Positions 46,124-55,389 of a stretch of 64,000 bases of DNA are shown here, one piece after another. Source of the DNA: Acidobacteriaceae bacterium (GTDB lineage: Bacteria; Acidobacteriota; Terriglobia; Terriglobales; Acidobacteriaceae); assembly GCA_035944135.1 (NCBI GenBank), contig DASZBM010000007.1:124001-188000 (forward strand). The letters run 5' to 3'. The position numbers and the translations under genes were made by a program. The notes below the pieces were generated by a model. It searched no databases. It was not told the DNA's origin and was given only the letters and a program-made list of their open reading frames with translations. Position 1 is the stretch's first letter, and the number at the start of each line of letters is the position of its first letter.

Positions 46124-47182
46124 TCAGACCGGGAAGATCTGTACCTTCCCGTCCGGGGTTTTGCGGAAGGAGTGGAGGATCTGGCCCTGGGCGTTCACGT
46201 GGCGGAAGATGATGCCGTCCTTGGCGAACTCCATATCGCTGAAGCCTATGCTCTTGCCGCCGAAGGGGCCACGTCTCGCGGGCGGGGTGGTCCAGTCGAC
46301 CAGCTCGGCTCCGCCGCCGCCGGAGATGACGAAGCTGGTCGGGTGGCCGTCGAACTCCAGGTGCTGGAGGTCGTGATCGTGGCCGCTGATCCAGAAGTCG
46401 ACCTTGTACTGGCGGAGGAGCGCGTCCCAGTCGTGGATCAGGATCTTCTGGTCCTTGTGGATGCCGTTGGTGTAGAGCGGGTGATGCGCGACGCAGGCGA
46501 CAAACGGTGTCGTGCGGGGCTTGGCGAGCTCCTGCCGGAACCATGCATCCTGGGTGTCGCGGTCCTCCTTGCTCATGTCAAAACTCCACGGCTCGAACAT
46601 CTCGGCACCGTGCTTCTGGCCCGGGAGGTTGGTGTCGAGGCAGATAAAGGTTACGACCGGGTCTTTCTCGGGGTACTTGAAGGTGTACCAGCGCGAGGGC
46701 AGCGTCCACCGAGTGCCCTTAGCGTGAGCGGCGTAGCCGAGCTGCAGGTCGACCTTGCTTGAGACCTTGCGCTCGTAGTCATGATTGCCGAGCACAACGT
46801 AGGCCGGCCCGGGGAAGTGAGAGGTGGGGTACATCTGTTCAAACTGGCTCTGCCAGCGCGACGAGATGTAGCCGACTCCCATGTCGCCGTACCAGTTGTC
46901 GCCCAGCATGAAGAGCGCGCCGGGGTGGATGTGCCGCTGATCGACCCACTGCTTCATGGCCAGAGCCGTTGCCGTCTGCTGGTCCAGGTACTTGTCGGTG
47001 CCCCAGTCGCCGACCATAAACATGTGCTGGCCGTTGGGATCGGGCTGCGGAATCGTGGTGGGCCCAATGACCGCCTGGGCCGCAAAAGCGAGGCGTGGAG
47101 AGGCTGCCGCCAGGGCCGAGAAGGCGAAAGTCTGGCGTAGGAATTGGCGGCGGTTCAATTTGTTGTCAAACGGGTTAGACAT
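46124..47182 (-). CDS. Tat-exported metallophosphoesterase (acid phosphatase type 5-like)
   Basis: The ATG at 47182 gives 352 residues with a twin-arginine signal (NKLNRRQFLRQTFAFSALAA), so it is exported folded. The calcineurin-like metal motifs are complete: FMVGDWG, ALFMLGDNWYGDMG, VVLGNHDYE, VACVAHHPLYTNG and FWISGHDHDLQH. Their order and spacing resemble purple acid phosphatases of the type 5 group, with DN, NH and GHDH ligands for a dinuclear metal site. The substrate is a phosphoester of unknown identity. It is divergent from the ECF sigma operon. Confidence 0.9.
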   Translation of the reverse strand: MSNPFDNKLNRRQFLRQTFAFSALAAASPRLAFAAQAVIGPTTIPQPDPNGQHMFMVGDWGTDKYLDQQTATALAMKQWVDQRHIHPGALFMLGDNWYGDMGVGYISSRWQSQFEQMYPTSHFPGPAYVVLGNHDYERKVSSKVDLQLGYAAHAKGTRWTLPSRWYTFKYPEKDPVVTFICLDTNLPGQKHGAEMFEPWSFDMSKEDRDTQDAWFRQELAKPRTTPFVACVAHHPLYTNGIHKDQKILIHDWDALLRQYKVDFWISGHDHDLQHLEFDGHPTSFVISGGGGAELVDWTTPPARRGPFGGKSIGFSDMEFAKDGIIFRHVNAQGQILHSFRKTPDGKVQIFPV

Positions 47183-47426
47183 CAGCCTCGCTGTCCTCAC
47201 GAATTTTGATACATAGGACGCGCAAGAACGATGTTAAGGCGTATGCGACGTCGGTGCCATGACAAAGGCGTCAGATTGGCGGCTTCGTCCTCGCTCTTTC
47301 ATCGTCCGGAGGTAACGCAAACGATACGTGGCAAAGCTCTCATCCGGCTCGGGAAAACTATTTCCGTTTATTTTCTATCGCTCACCTTTGTCCCGTGCGC
47401 GACGTCTACCGAGATGTAGTAGGAAC

Positions 47427-47442
47427 CTGACTCCGGAGTCAG
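47427..47442. promoter_or_regulatory. 16-bp perfect palindrome upstream of the ECF sigma gene
   Basis: CTGACTCCGGAGTCAG is a perfect 16-bp palindrome, and a second inverted repeat, GGCGGCG/CGCCGCC, occurs about 30 bp further on (47478-47493). Both lie between the divergent phosphoesterase and sigma genes. They could be operators or leader hairpins; direct evidence is lacking. Confidence 0.45.
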
Positions 47443-47557
47443 ACTGAGAATGAGCATTAGTGATGTGATCGTCCTTGGCGGCGAACGCCGCCGGGGTGCC
47501 ACTTCCTTAGGCCTTGGGCTGAGGGAGAGTGGGAACGGCGTAGAATCAGCGGCAAGT

Positions 47558-48211
47558 ATGTCGTCGAACGTTGCCGCCCAATCAAGCACCCGCGCCAGGC
47601 TGACAGCGGAGCAGATGGAAGCCCGGCAGCAGCAGCGCGCGGAAGATGATGAACTGATCCGCGCGGCCCAGAAGGGGGACCGCTCGGCCTTCGATGCGCT
47701 GGTTCGGCGTTATGACCGCAGCGTTCTGCGGCTGGCGCTGCACATGCTGGGCAACGAGCAGGACGCCCAGGACGTGCACCAGGATGCCTTCATCAAGGCG
47801 TATCGGCATCTGTCGAACTTTCGCTTCGAGTGCTCGTTCTACACCTGGCTCTACCGGATTGTGACGAATCTGTGCCTGGACCAGCTTCGCCGCCGCAAGA
47901 GCCGCAAAGAGGATCCCTCGACCGTGATGGATGCAGCGGGCGAGGAGATGGACCTGATGGCGAATGTCCAGGACGAGCGCGCGACGGCCAATCCGGCGCG
48001 TGAGCTCGAAAGAAAGAATATGAACATCGCGATTAAGAGTGCGTTGGATTCGTTAACGCCGCGCGAGCGCACCGTGTTCGAACTGAAGCATTACCAGGGG
48101 CTGAAGCTGCGGACGATCGGAGAGATGCTCTCCACGACCGAAGAGACGGCCAAGAACACACTCTTCCGGGCAACACGCAAGCTGCGGGCCAGGCTCGCCG
48201 ATGTGCGATAG
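47558..48211 (+). CDS. ECF RNA polymerase sigma factor (RpoE-like)
   Basis: The 217-residue product from ATG 47558 has sigma region 2 (ELIRAAQKGDRSAFDALVRR, DAQDVHQDAFIKAYRHLSNF, FYTWLYRIVTNLCLDQLRRR) and region 4 (ALDSLTPRERTVFELKHYQG, LRTIGEMLSTTEETAKNTLF). Region 3 is absent, as in extracytoplasmic-function sigmas. An ATG at 47450 with a distant GGAG would add 36 residues that include a hairpin-forming stretch, so I prefer the shorter start, but not firmly. The next gene encodes a zinc-finger anti-sigma factor, so the pair likely forms a membrane-stress switch. A palindrome precedes the operon. Confidence 0.92.
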   Translation: MSSNVAAQSSTRARLTAEQMEARQQQRAEDDELIRAAQKGDRSAFDALVRRYDRSVLRLALHMLGNEQDAQDVHQDAFIKAYRHLSNFRFECSFYTWLYRIVTNLCLDQLRRRKSRKEDPSTVMDAAGEEMDLMANVQDERATANPARELERKNMNIAIKSALDSLTPRERTVFELKHYQGLKLRTIGEMLSTTEETAKNTLFRATRKLRARLADVR

Positions 48212-48330
48212 CTAAGGGAAGAAGAGCAGCAAAGAAGTACGGGCTACACCGCTGGCGGGCGTGGATGGTAAAGAGATCCGCTGCGGGGCACTAATGAAGG
48301 GCGTTGGAGAGGCTGGCTGGGGTACGCATC

Positions 48331-49296
48331 ATGAACTGTGACAGTGCACAACAAAACATAGTTCTCGCGCATTATGGCGAGCTGCCGGATGAGCTGCAGC
48401 ATCCACTCGAGGACCATCTCGAGGATTGCGAAGAGTGCCGGCGCGAGTGGAATGCGATGCTCGCACTTCGCGAGGAGCTGGCGCTCGACCCGGTGATTGA
48501 ACCCTCACCGAACCTGCTGGCGGCGTCGCGTATGCGTCTGGATGAGGCTCTGGATGCGATGCCTCCGCGGTCCATGGCGCAGCGGTTCTTCGCCAATGCG
48601 TTTCGCTGGTTTGGATATGTGCAGGGCGCGCCCGCGCTGACGGTGCTGCTGGTCGGCATTGGCTTCCTGGGCGGCACAGCCATCGCGCGCTACCAGGCCG
48701 CGCATGCACCGCAGCTTCCGGCGCGTGTGGCTACATCCAACACCACGCAGGGTCCAATTGCGAATGTGGCGGGAATCGTGCAGACTCCCGATCCCAAGAT
48801 TGTGACGGTGAAGTACAACCGCCTGGTTCCCGAGACGGTCCAGGGATCGCTGGACGATCCGCAGATCCGTCAGCTTCTGATGCTGGGCACGAAGCTGGCC
48901 GCGAATCCGGATGTTCACAAGGATGCCGTTTCGCTTCTGGTGAACCAGTGCCTCGAAGCTTCCGGATGCAGCAATGACGCGAATGGTCCTGACAGTGTGC
49001 GTGGCACGCTGCTCGCCAGCCTGCGTTATGACAAGAACGCGCAGGTTCGTTTGAAGGCGCTCCAGGGTTTGCAGCCGTACGTGGCCCAGGATGATACCGT
49101 GCGCGATGCGGTGCTCGACACGCTGATGAGAGATCAGAGCTCGGATGTTCGCAGCGCGGCGATCTCGATGCTGGAACCGGTGCAGGCAGACTCGACGGTC
49201 CGTCGTGTGCTCCGCTCGGTCTCCACGCAGGATTCAAACGCGGCAGTGAGGAACGCATCCTACCAGGTCCTTCAGGGCTCGGCTGATATCGAGTAA
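48331..49296 (+). CDS. Zinc-finger anti-sigma factor with HEAT-like repeats
   Basis: The 321-residue protein starts at ATG 48331 (a TTG at 48304 is possible). Its N-terminus is a ZAS-type zinc finger (HLEDCEECRREW, His-x3-Cys-x2-Cys) that binds and inhibits the preceding sigma factor. A membrane segment follows (APALTVLLVGIGFLGGTAIA, near residue 110-130). The outer domain (about 150-320) has HEAT-like units (LLASLRYDKNAQVRLKALQG, VLDTLMRDQSSDVRSAAISM, VLRSVSTQDSNAAVRNASYQ) that could sense partner proteins. The PDZ gene follows after 10 bp, so the three genes form one operon. Confidence 0.88.
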   Translation: MNCDSAQQNIVLAHYGELPDELQHPLEDHLEDCEECRREWNAMLALREELALDPVIEPSPNLLAASRMRLDEALDAMPPRSMAQRFFANAFRWFGYVQGAPALTVLLVGIGFLGGTAIARYQAAHAPQLPARVATSNTTQGPIANVAGIVQTPDPKIVTVKYNRLVPETVQGSLDDPQIRQLLMLGTKLAANPDVHKDAVSLLVNQCLEASGCSNDANGPDSVRGTLLASLRYDKNAQVRLKALQGLQPYVAQDDTVRDAVLDTLMRDQSSDVRSAAISMLEPVQADSTVRRVLRSVSTQDSNAAVRNASYQVLQGSADIE

Positions 49297-49306
49297 GGTG
49301 TAACCG

Positions 49307-50227
49307 ATGCAGCATGCAGCCATTGTCCGGCGGAGACGGCTCTGGAATGGAATACCCGTGCGCCTTGCCGGGGCTTCTGTCCTGATGCTCGCTATGCTGG
49401 CGGCGCCCATGGCGCGCGCAGCGACTGGCGGCCGGACTGGAGGCCGGACTGGGGGCCGCACGACGGTCACGCAGCGGCCTCCCGGCTATCTCGGAATCGA
49501 ATTTCACGATCTGACCAGCGACCAGGCAGCGGCGCTGCATCTGCGCGACAACCGCGGGGTGGAGGTGCTGCTGGTGGACCATGACGGGCCCGCGGCCTCG
49601 GCCGGGCTGCAGCCGCATGACCTGATTACCGGGATCAATGGACACATTGTCGCCAGCGGCGAGGCGCTGCGCCGGATGATCCGCGAGACAGGCGCGGGTG
49701 TCGAGGTGAAGCTGTCGGTCTTTCGCAACGGCAATCCCATCACGATCCGGACCATGCTGGCGAACCGCGAAATGGTGGAGCGGAAGGCCTGGGAGCGGCT
49801 GAACCAGCCTGGGCCTCAGCCACAGGGGATGGTTGGTGAGGAGTTCTCCGGGCCTTACACGGCCGGCGCCGTGCCCGCACCTGCTGCTGCGCCTGTGCCG
49901 CACACACAGGGCTTTATCGACAAGATGGTGCATGGCTCGTCCGACGGGCTTGTTGTCGACGCCATGCAGCCGCAGCTCGCCAGCTATTTCGGCGTGCCTG
50001 ATGGAAAGGGCCTGCTGGTCCAATCGGTCGAGGACGGCAGCGCCGCGGCGGTTGGCGGGCTGCACGCGGGTGATGTGATTGTGCGGGCGGATGGCGAGCC
50101 GATGCGCACGGCGTCCGACTGGACGAAACATCTTCACGCAGCGAAGGGCAAGCCGGTCGCCGTGGATGTGATGCGCGACCATCAGCGGATCGCGCTGACG
50201 CTCCCGGGCGACGCGAAGAAGCGCTAA
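49307..50227 (+). CDS. Exported PDZ-domain protein
   Basis: The 306-residue protein has a signal peptide (LAGASVLMLAMLAAPMARAA), then a short GGRT tandem repeat (three copies). Two PDZ domains follow: one near 58-135 (YLGIEFHDLTSDQAAALHLR, GPAASAGLQPHDLITGINGH) and one near 205-295 (GLLVQSVEDGSAAAVGGLHA, GDVIVRADGEPMRTASDW). No protease domain is present, so it is probably an adaptor or regulator in the periplasm. As the last gene of the sigma operon it may link envelope stress to the anti-sigma factor, by analogy with PDZ proteases that act on anti-sigma factors. Confidence 0.88.
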   Translation: MQHAAIVRRRRLWNGIPVRLAGASVLMLAMLAAPMARAATGGRTGGRTGGRTTVTQRPPGYLGIEFHDLTSDQAAALHLRDNRGVEVLLVDHDGPAASAGLQPHDLITGINGHIVASGEALRRMIRETGAGVEVKLSVFRNGNPITIRTMLANREMVERKAWERLNQPGPQPQGMVGEEFSGPYTAGAVPAPAAAPVPHTQGFIDKMVHGSSDGLVVDAMQPQLASYFGVPDGKGLLVQSVEDGSAAAVGGLHAGDVIVRADGEPMRTASDWTKHLHAAKGKPVAVDVMRDHQRIALTLPGDAKKR

Positions 50228-50244
50228 GGACTACAGCAGGTTTT

Positions 50245-51477
50245 TTACAGCACGCGGCTGTGCTTGTAGCCGGCTGCGCTCAGGGCTGCAACGAGCTCTT
50301 CGACCTGCTCGCGCCCGCGCGTCTCCATTGTGATGTCGATGACGGTGTCGCCCAGATTCACGCCGTAGTAGGCGCGGTTGTGCAGCGTGTCGACGATGTT
50401 GGCGCGGTGCTGAGCGATGATCTGCGTGAGGTCGGCGAGCGCGCCGGGACGGTCGAGCAGATGGATGCGCAGACGAATGAGGCGGCCGTCCTGCACCAGG
50501 CCGCGCTCGATGATGCGGCTGAGCAGCGTGACGTCGATGTTGCCGCCGCCGACGATGACTGCGGTACGCGTGAACGCTGGGAGCGAGGTCCGCTTCTGCA
50601 GGACTGCGGCAAGCCCCGCGGCGCCTGCGCCTTCGGCGAGCGTCTTCTCGCGCTCGAGCAAGGTCAGAATTGCCGACGCGATTTCGTCCTCGTTGACGGT
50701 GACGATGTCGTCGACGTAGCGCTCGACGACGGGAAAGGTGATTTCGCCGGCGCGGCGCACGGCGATGCCGTCGGCGATGGTGGTTGCGGGCTCGAGCGTA
50801 ACGGGGTGGTGCGCGCGCAGGGCTTCCTTCATCGAAGGCAGCCGCGAAGTCTGCACGCCGATGACGCGAACATCGGGCTTCAACTCTTTCACCGCGCAGG
50901 CGATACCGCCGATCAGACCGCCGCCGCCGATCGGCACAACAACAGCCTCGAGATTCTCCACCTGCTCCAGCAATTCAAGCCCGATAGTGCCCTGGCCAGC
51001 CATGACCAGCGGATCGTCGAAGGGGTGGATGAAGGTCATGCCTTCGGCCTGGCAGCGGCGGGTGGCCTCTTCGCAGGCCTCGTCGTAGTTGGCGCCGTGC
51101 AGCACGACCTCGGCGCCGAAGTTGCGCGTCGCCTGCACCTTTACGAGTGGGGTCGCGAGCGGCATGACAATGACGGAGCGGATGCCGCGCTGGGTCGCAT
51201 GATGCGCGACGCCCTGCGCGTGATTGCCCGCGCTGGCAGCGATCACGCCGCGCTGCGCCTCCTCGGGCGTCAGGGTGGCAATTTTGCTTAATGCGCCGCG
51301 CTCCTTGAAGCTGCCGGTCATCTGCAGGTTTTCGAGCTTGAGGAAAATGCTCTGGCCGGTCTGGCGCGAAAGCATCTCCGACCGCGCGCAAGGCGTGCAG
51401 TAGATCGCTCCGTTGAGGCGCTCGCGGGCCGCCTTGATGTCGGCGAGCGTAAGGTTCTGTGCTGCGGTGGTGCTCAT
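50245..51477 (-). CDS. ilvA: Threonine ammonia-lyase with ACT domain
   Basis: A PLP enzyme converting threonine to 2-oxobutyrate and ammonia. The 410-residue product has the PLP lysine in TGSFKERGAL (Lys58), the phosphate-binding loop VPIGGGGLIGGIA and the substrate loop SAGNHAQGVA. It ends with a C-terminal ACT domain (LRIHLLDRPGALADLTQIIA, about 330-405) for amino-acid feedback. The single ACT domain and this length fit the shorter threonine dehydratase type (also called tdcB in some genomes); I use ilvA because an ACT domain implies feedback control, but the symbol is tentative. Confidence 0.9.
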   Translation of the reverse strand: MSTTAAQNLTLADIKAARERLNGAIYCTPCARSEMLSRQTGQSIFLKLENLQMTGSFKERGALSKIATLTPEEAQRGVIAASAGNHAQGVAHHATQRGIRSVIVMPLATPLVKVQATRNFGAEVVLHGANYDEACEEATRRCQAEGMTFIHPFDDPLVMAGQGTIGLELLEQVENLEAVVVPIGGGGLIGGIACAVKELKPDVRVIGVQTSRLPSMKEALRAHHPVTLEPATTIADGIAVRRAGEITFPVVERYVDDIVTVNEDEIASAILTLLEREKTLAEGAGAAGLAAVLQKRTSLPAFTRTAVIVGGGNIDVTLLSRIIERGLVQDGRLIRLRIHLLDRPGALADLTQIIAQHRANIVDTLHNRAYYGVNLGDTVIDITMETRGREQVEELVAALSAAGYKHSRVL

Positions 51478-51490
51478 TGACTCTATGGTA

Positions 51491-51563
51491 AGCGAGTCAG
51501 CAGGTCAGCGAGTCAGCAAGTCAGTTTTCGTACTCGCTCCTGACTGGCTGACTGGCTGACTGA
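51491..51563. repeat. Tandem GTCAGC-type repeats with hairpin potential
   Basis: AGTCAGC/GGTCAGC units are repeated three to four times (51491-51524), and the inverted form CTGACTGG is repeated at 51540-51562. The two blocks can pair. The region lies between ddl and ilvA and could act as a terminator or mRNA-stability element, or could be a decayed repeat. Confidence 0.65.
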
Positions 51564-51567
51564 ATCC

Positions 51568-52686
<1,119 letters not shown>

Positions 52687-52982
52687 TGCTTTCAGTTTGG
52701 AACACACCGGCCTGTGTATGCGCGCCACACGAAAGGACGAACCTGGGTGTGTACCTTGGTACCTTTTGAAACTTTGTCCTTTCGTGTCACGGTTTATATG
52801 AACAAGTTTCGCAACTGACCGGCTTTCGTACACGCTAATCCACAGCCCAACATCAGGGTGGGCTCGTGCATACTGGTACGCTGCCGATACAACTGTTACC
52901 ACTATTACCTCAACGCGCCGAGCTCCTCGTCGGCGCTCTACCGCACTTCGTGTGCGCTGTTGCGATCAACGGGTTCCGCTGA
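52687..52982. other. Intergenic region with two leader hairpins
   Basis: Nothing gene-like is seen. Upstream of the acyltransferase gene, GCGCCGA/TCGGCGC (52915-52936) and CGCAC/GTGCG (52942-52956) form two consecutive hairpins. They could be part of an mRNA leader. Confidence 0.5.
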
Positions 52983-54170
52983 ATGGCATCGACGTTAAAG
53001 GCCTACCAAATCCCCTGGGTTAGTACGGGTTCGCCCGCATCGCAACCTGTCGTCGCAAAGAAGCGGCCCGAGTATCTTTTTATCCATACAGTCCGCTTCT
53101 GGAGCATGCTGGCGATCGTTTTTCTCCATTGCGCGGCCAAATTCACGAAATACGAGACCGTCTCCACTGCTGAGATGAGTCTTATGGTGACGCCGTTCAA
53201 GTTCGGCACCATTGGATTCTTCCTGATTTCCGGCTTTCTGGTCGGAGACCGGTTGCCGGCCTCGGACCGGATCAGCTATCTGCGCCGCCGCGCCAAGCGC
53301 CTCATTCCGGCCTGGCTGGTCTGGTTTGGCCTCGATGTTCTGTACAGCACGCACCGGGATCTCGGCGGCGTCCCGGCAACCGGCCTTAGCTCGCGTGTTC
53401 TTTTCTCGACGGTGTACGCCTCCGGCGTCCGCTGCCTCACGGAGACGGCGCTCTGGTTTATCCCGAACTTCATGGTGGCTCTCACCTGCATCGTCATGCT
53501 GCGCCGTTGGCTCAATGACCTGCGGCTGGGAGCGGTGCTGCTCGCCATCAACCTCTTCTACGGAGTCAATGTCTACACCCGCTGGCTGCCGAGCCGCCAC
53601 ACCGAAGCGCTCTTCGCCTTTGTGTTCTATCTCTGGCTGGGTGCGTGGTGCTCGCTACGCAAGGAGAAGATTCAAAGCTGGGCCGCGGCGCAATCGGCCG
53701 GTCGGCTTGTCCTCTATGCGGGTGCGGCGGCAGGCGTCGCGGTGATCGAGACCTTCATCCTGAAGGCGCACAACAGCCCGGACGAATTCAACTCGCTTCG
53801 CTTCGGCAACCAGATTTATTCGGTGCTGATCGTCATTCTGCTGCTGCGGATCAAGCGTCGGTCATGGCCGGCCTTCATCAATGTGGCCGAGACAACCTAC
53901 GGCGTCTACCTGATCCATGGAATGGTCATGAGCCTGTTATTCGCCGCCGCGATGAAGATCGTAATGGTGCACGGCAGTTTGCTGGGGCCTGCAGGCGTTC
54001 TGCTGATGTGGATTGTCCTGGCTCCGACCGGGTACTTCCTGGCGCTGCAACTCACGCGGGTATTTGCATCCATCCCGCGCTGGGCGTGGGTGGTCGGCGC
54101 CAACTCCGAGCCGGCAAAGCCGCGCCCGGCGGTCGCCGAGGCGGTGGTCGGCCAGCCTACCCAGGCCTGA
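52983..54170 (+). CDS. Membrane acyltransferase, family 3 (OafA/YrhL-like)
   Basis: This 395-residue inner-membrane protein has about ten transmembrane segments. Family traits are FIHTVRFWSMLAIVFLHCAA (the conserved His region of Acyl_transf_3), FKFGTIGFFLISGFLVGDRL, RRRAKRLIPAWLVWF, ETALWFIPNFMVALTCIVML and TTYGVYLIHGMVMSLLFAAA. Such enzymes O-acetylate or succinylate sugars of polysaccharides, lipids or glycoproteins on the membrane. No glycan biosynthesis cluster is adjacent, so the acceptor is unknown. Confidence 0.9.
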   Translation: MASTLKAYQIPWVSTGSPASQPVVAKKRPEYLFIHTVRFWSMLAIVFLHCAAKFTKYETVSTAEMSLMVTPFKFGTIGFFLISGFLVGDRLPASDRISYLRRRAKRLIPAWLVWFGLDVLYSTHRDLGGVPATGLSSRVLFSTVYASGVRCLTETALWFIPNFMVALTCIVMLRRWLNDLRLGAVLLAINLFYGVNVYTRWLPSRHTEALFAFVFYLWLGAWCSLRKEKIQSWAAAQSAGRLVLYAGAAAGVAVIETFILKAHNSPDEFNSLRFGNQIYSVLIVILLLRIKRRSWPAFINVAETTYGVYLIHGMVMSLLFAAAMKIVMVHGSLLGPAGVLLMWIVLAPTGYFLALQLTRVFASIPRWAWVVGANSEPAKPRPAVAEAVVGQPTQA

Positions 54171-54236
54171 AATCCACTTCGTGGGAACCCGGCGGGTGTC
54201 GCGCGCGTCCAATCGCGAAGAGGTGAAATTTCATCT

Positions 54237-55226
54237 ATGAACTATGTGCGGCTCGGCCAGACCGGCGTGCGCGTCTCTCCGCTTTGTCTCGGCATGATGA
54301 CCTACGGCTCGAAGAAGTGGCGCGACTGGGTGCTGGAGGAAGACGAAGCGCGCCCGTTCATCCAGCGCGCCGTGGAAGCCGGAATCAACTTCTACGACAC
54401 AGCAGACATCTATTCGCGCGGTGAGAGCGAGGTGCTCACCGGCAAACTGCTGCGCGAGTTCCAGCCGTGCCGCGAAGAGCTGGTGATCGCGACCAAGGTC
54501 TTCAACCCGATGAGCGATGCGCCGAACGACCGCGGCCTCTCGCGCAAGCACATCATGGCGTCGATTGACCGCAGCCTGAAGCGGCTCGGCGTCGATTATG
54601 TCGACCTGTACCAGATCCACCGCTTCGACAAAGACACGAACATCGAGGAGACCTGCGAGGCGCTGGACGCGGTCGTGCGCGCAGGCAAGGCGCTCTACAT
54701 CGGAGCGTCGAGCATGTACGCGTGGCAGTTCCTGAAGATGCTCCAATACCAGCGGCAGAATTCGCTGGCGCAGTTCGTCACGATGCAGAACCACTACAAC
54801 CTGATCTATCGCGAAGAAGAGCGCGAGATGATTCCGCTCTGCCTGGACCAGGGGATCGGCTGCATTCCATGGAGCCCGTTGGCGCGCGGTTTTCTGACCG
54901 GCACCCGTGGGCGCAACGATGGCAAGTCTGAAACTGCGCGTGCGCGCACCGACGACTTCAGCCACAACATGTACTACCGGGACACGGACTTCGACATCGT
55001 CGATCGCGTCGTGGAGATCGCGAACGAACGTCACGCCAAGCCGGCGCAGGTGGCGCTCGCGTGGATTCTCAGCAAACCCGCTGTCTCGGCGCCGATCATT
55101 GGCGCGAGCAAAACCGAACATCTGGAGGACGCGATCGCGGCGCTGCAGCTGAAGCTGAGCGAGGAGGAGATCAAGCGGCTGGAGGAGCTGTATGAGCCGC
55201 ATCCGGTCCTCGGCCACAGCTATTAA
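54237..55226 (+). CDS. Aldo/keto reductase
   Basis: The 329-residue TIM-barrel oxidoreductase uses NADPH to reduce aldehydes or ketones. Visible are the N-terminal MNYVRLGQTGVRVSPLCLGM, the active-site strand NFYDTADIYSRGESE (Asp and Tyr), IATKVFNPMSDAPNDRGLSR (Lys), YVDLYQIHRFDKDTNIEET (His) and the C-terminal cofactor motif ISKPAVSAPIIGASKTEHLE. It resembles the YajO/oxidoreductase subgroup. Substrate unknown. It lies alone after the acyltransferase. Confidence 0.93.
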   Translation: MNYVRLGQTGVRVSPLCLGMMTYGSKKWRDWVLEEDEARPFIQRAVEAGINFYDTADIYSRGESEVLTGKLLREFQPCREELVIATKVFNPMSDAPNDRGLSRKHIMASIDRSLKRLGVDYVDLYQIHRFDKDTNIEETCEALDAVVRAGKALYIGASSMYAWQFLKMLQYQRQNSLAQFVTMQNHYNLIYREEEREMIPLCLDQGIGCIPWSPLARGFLTGTRGRNDGKSETARARTDDFSHNMYYRDTDFDIVDRVVEIANERHAKPAQVALAWILSKPAVSAPIIGASKTEHLEDAIAALQLKLSEEEIKRLEELYEPHPVLGHSY

Positions 55227-55389
55227 CTAACCATAAGTTGCAGAAACCACGCGTGTACGTGGGGGATTTCTCGCGCGGCTGGTTGCTAAACTTTCAATAC
55301 TTCGCTTCTTAAGAAACGCTAATCCAACCCGCCGCTCAGGTTAGAAAGCTCTTTTCTTTCGACGCGAGGAGTGCGCCTCCACTTGCTCT

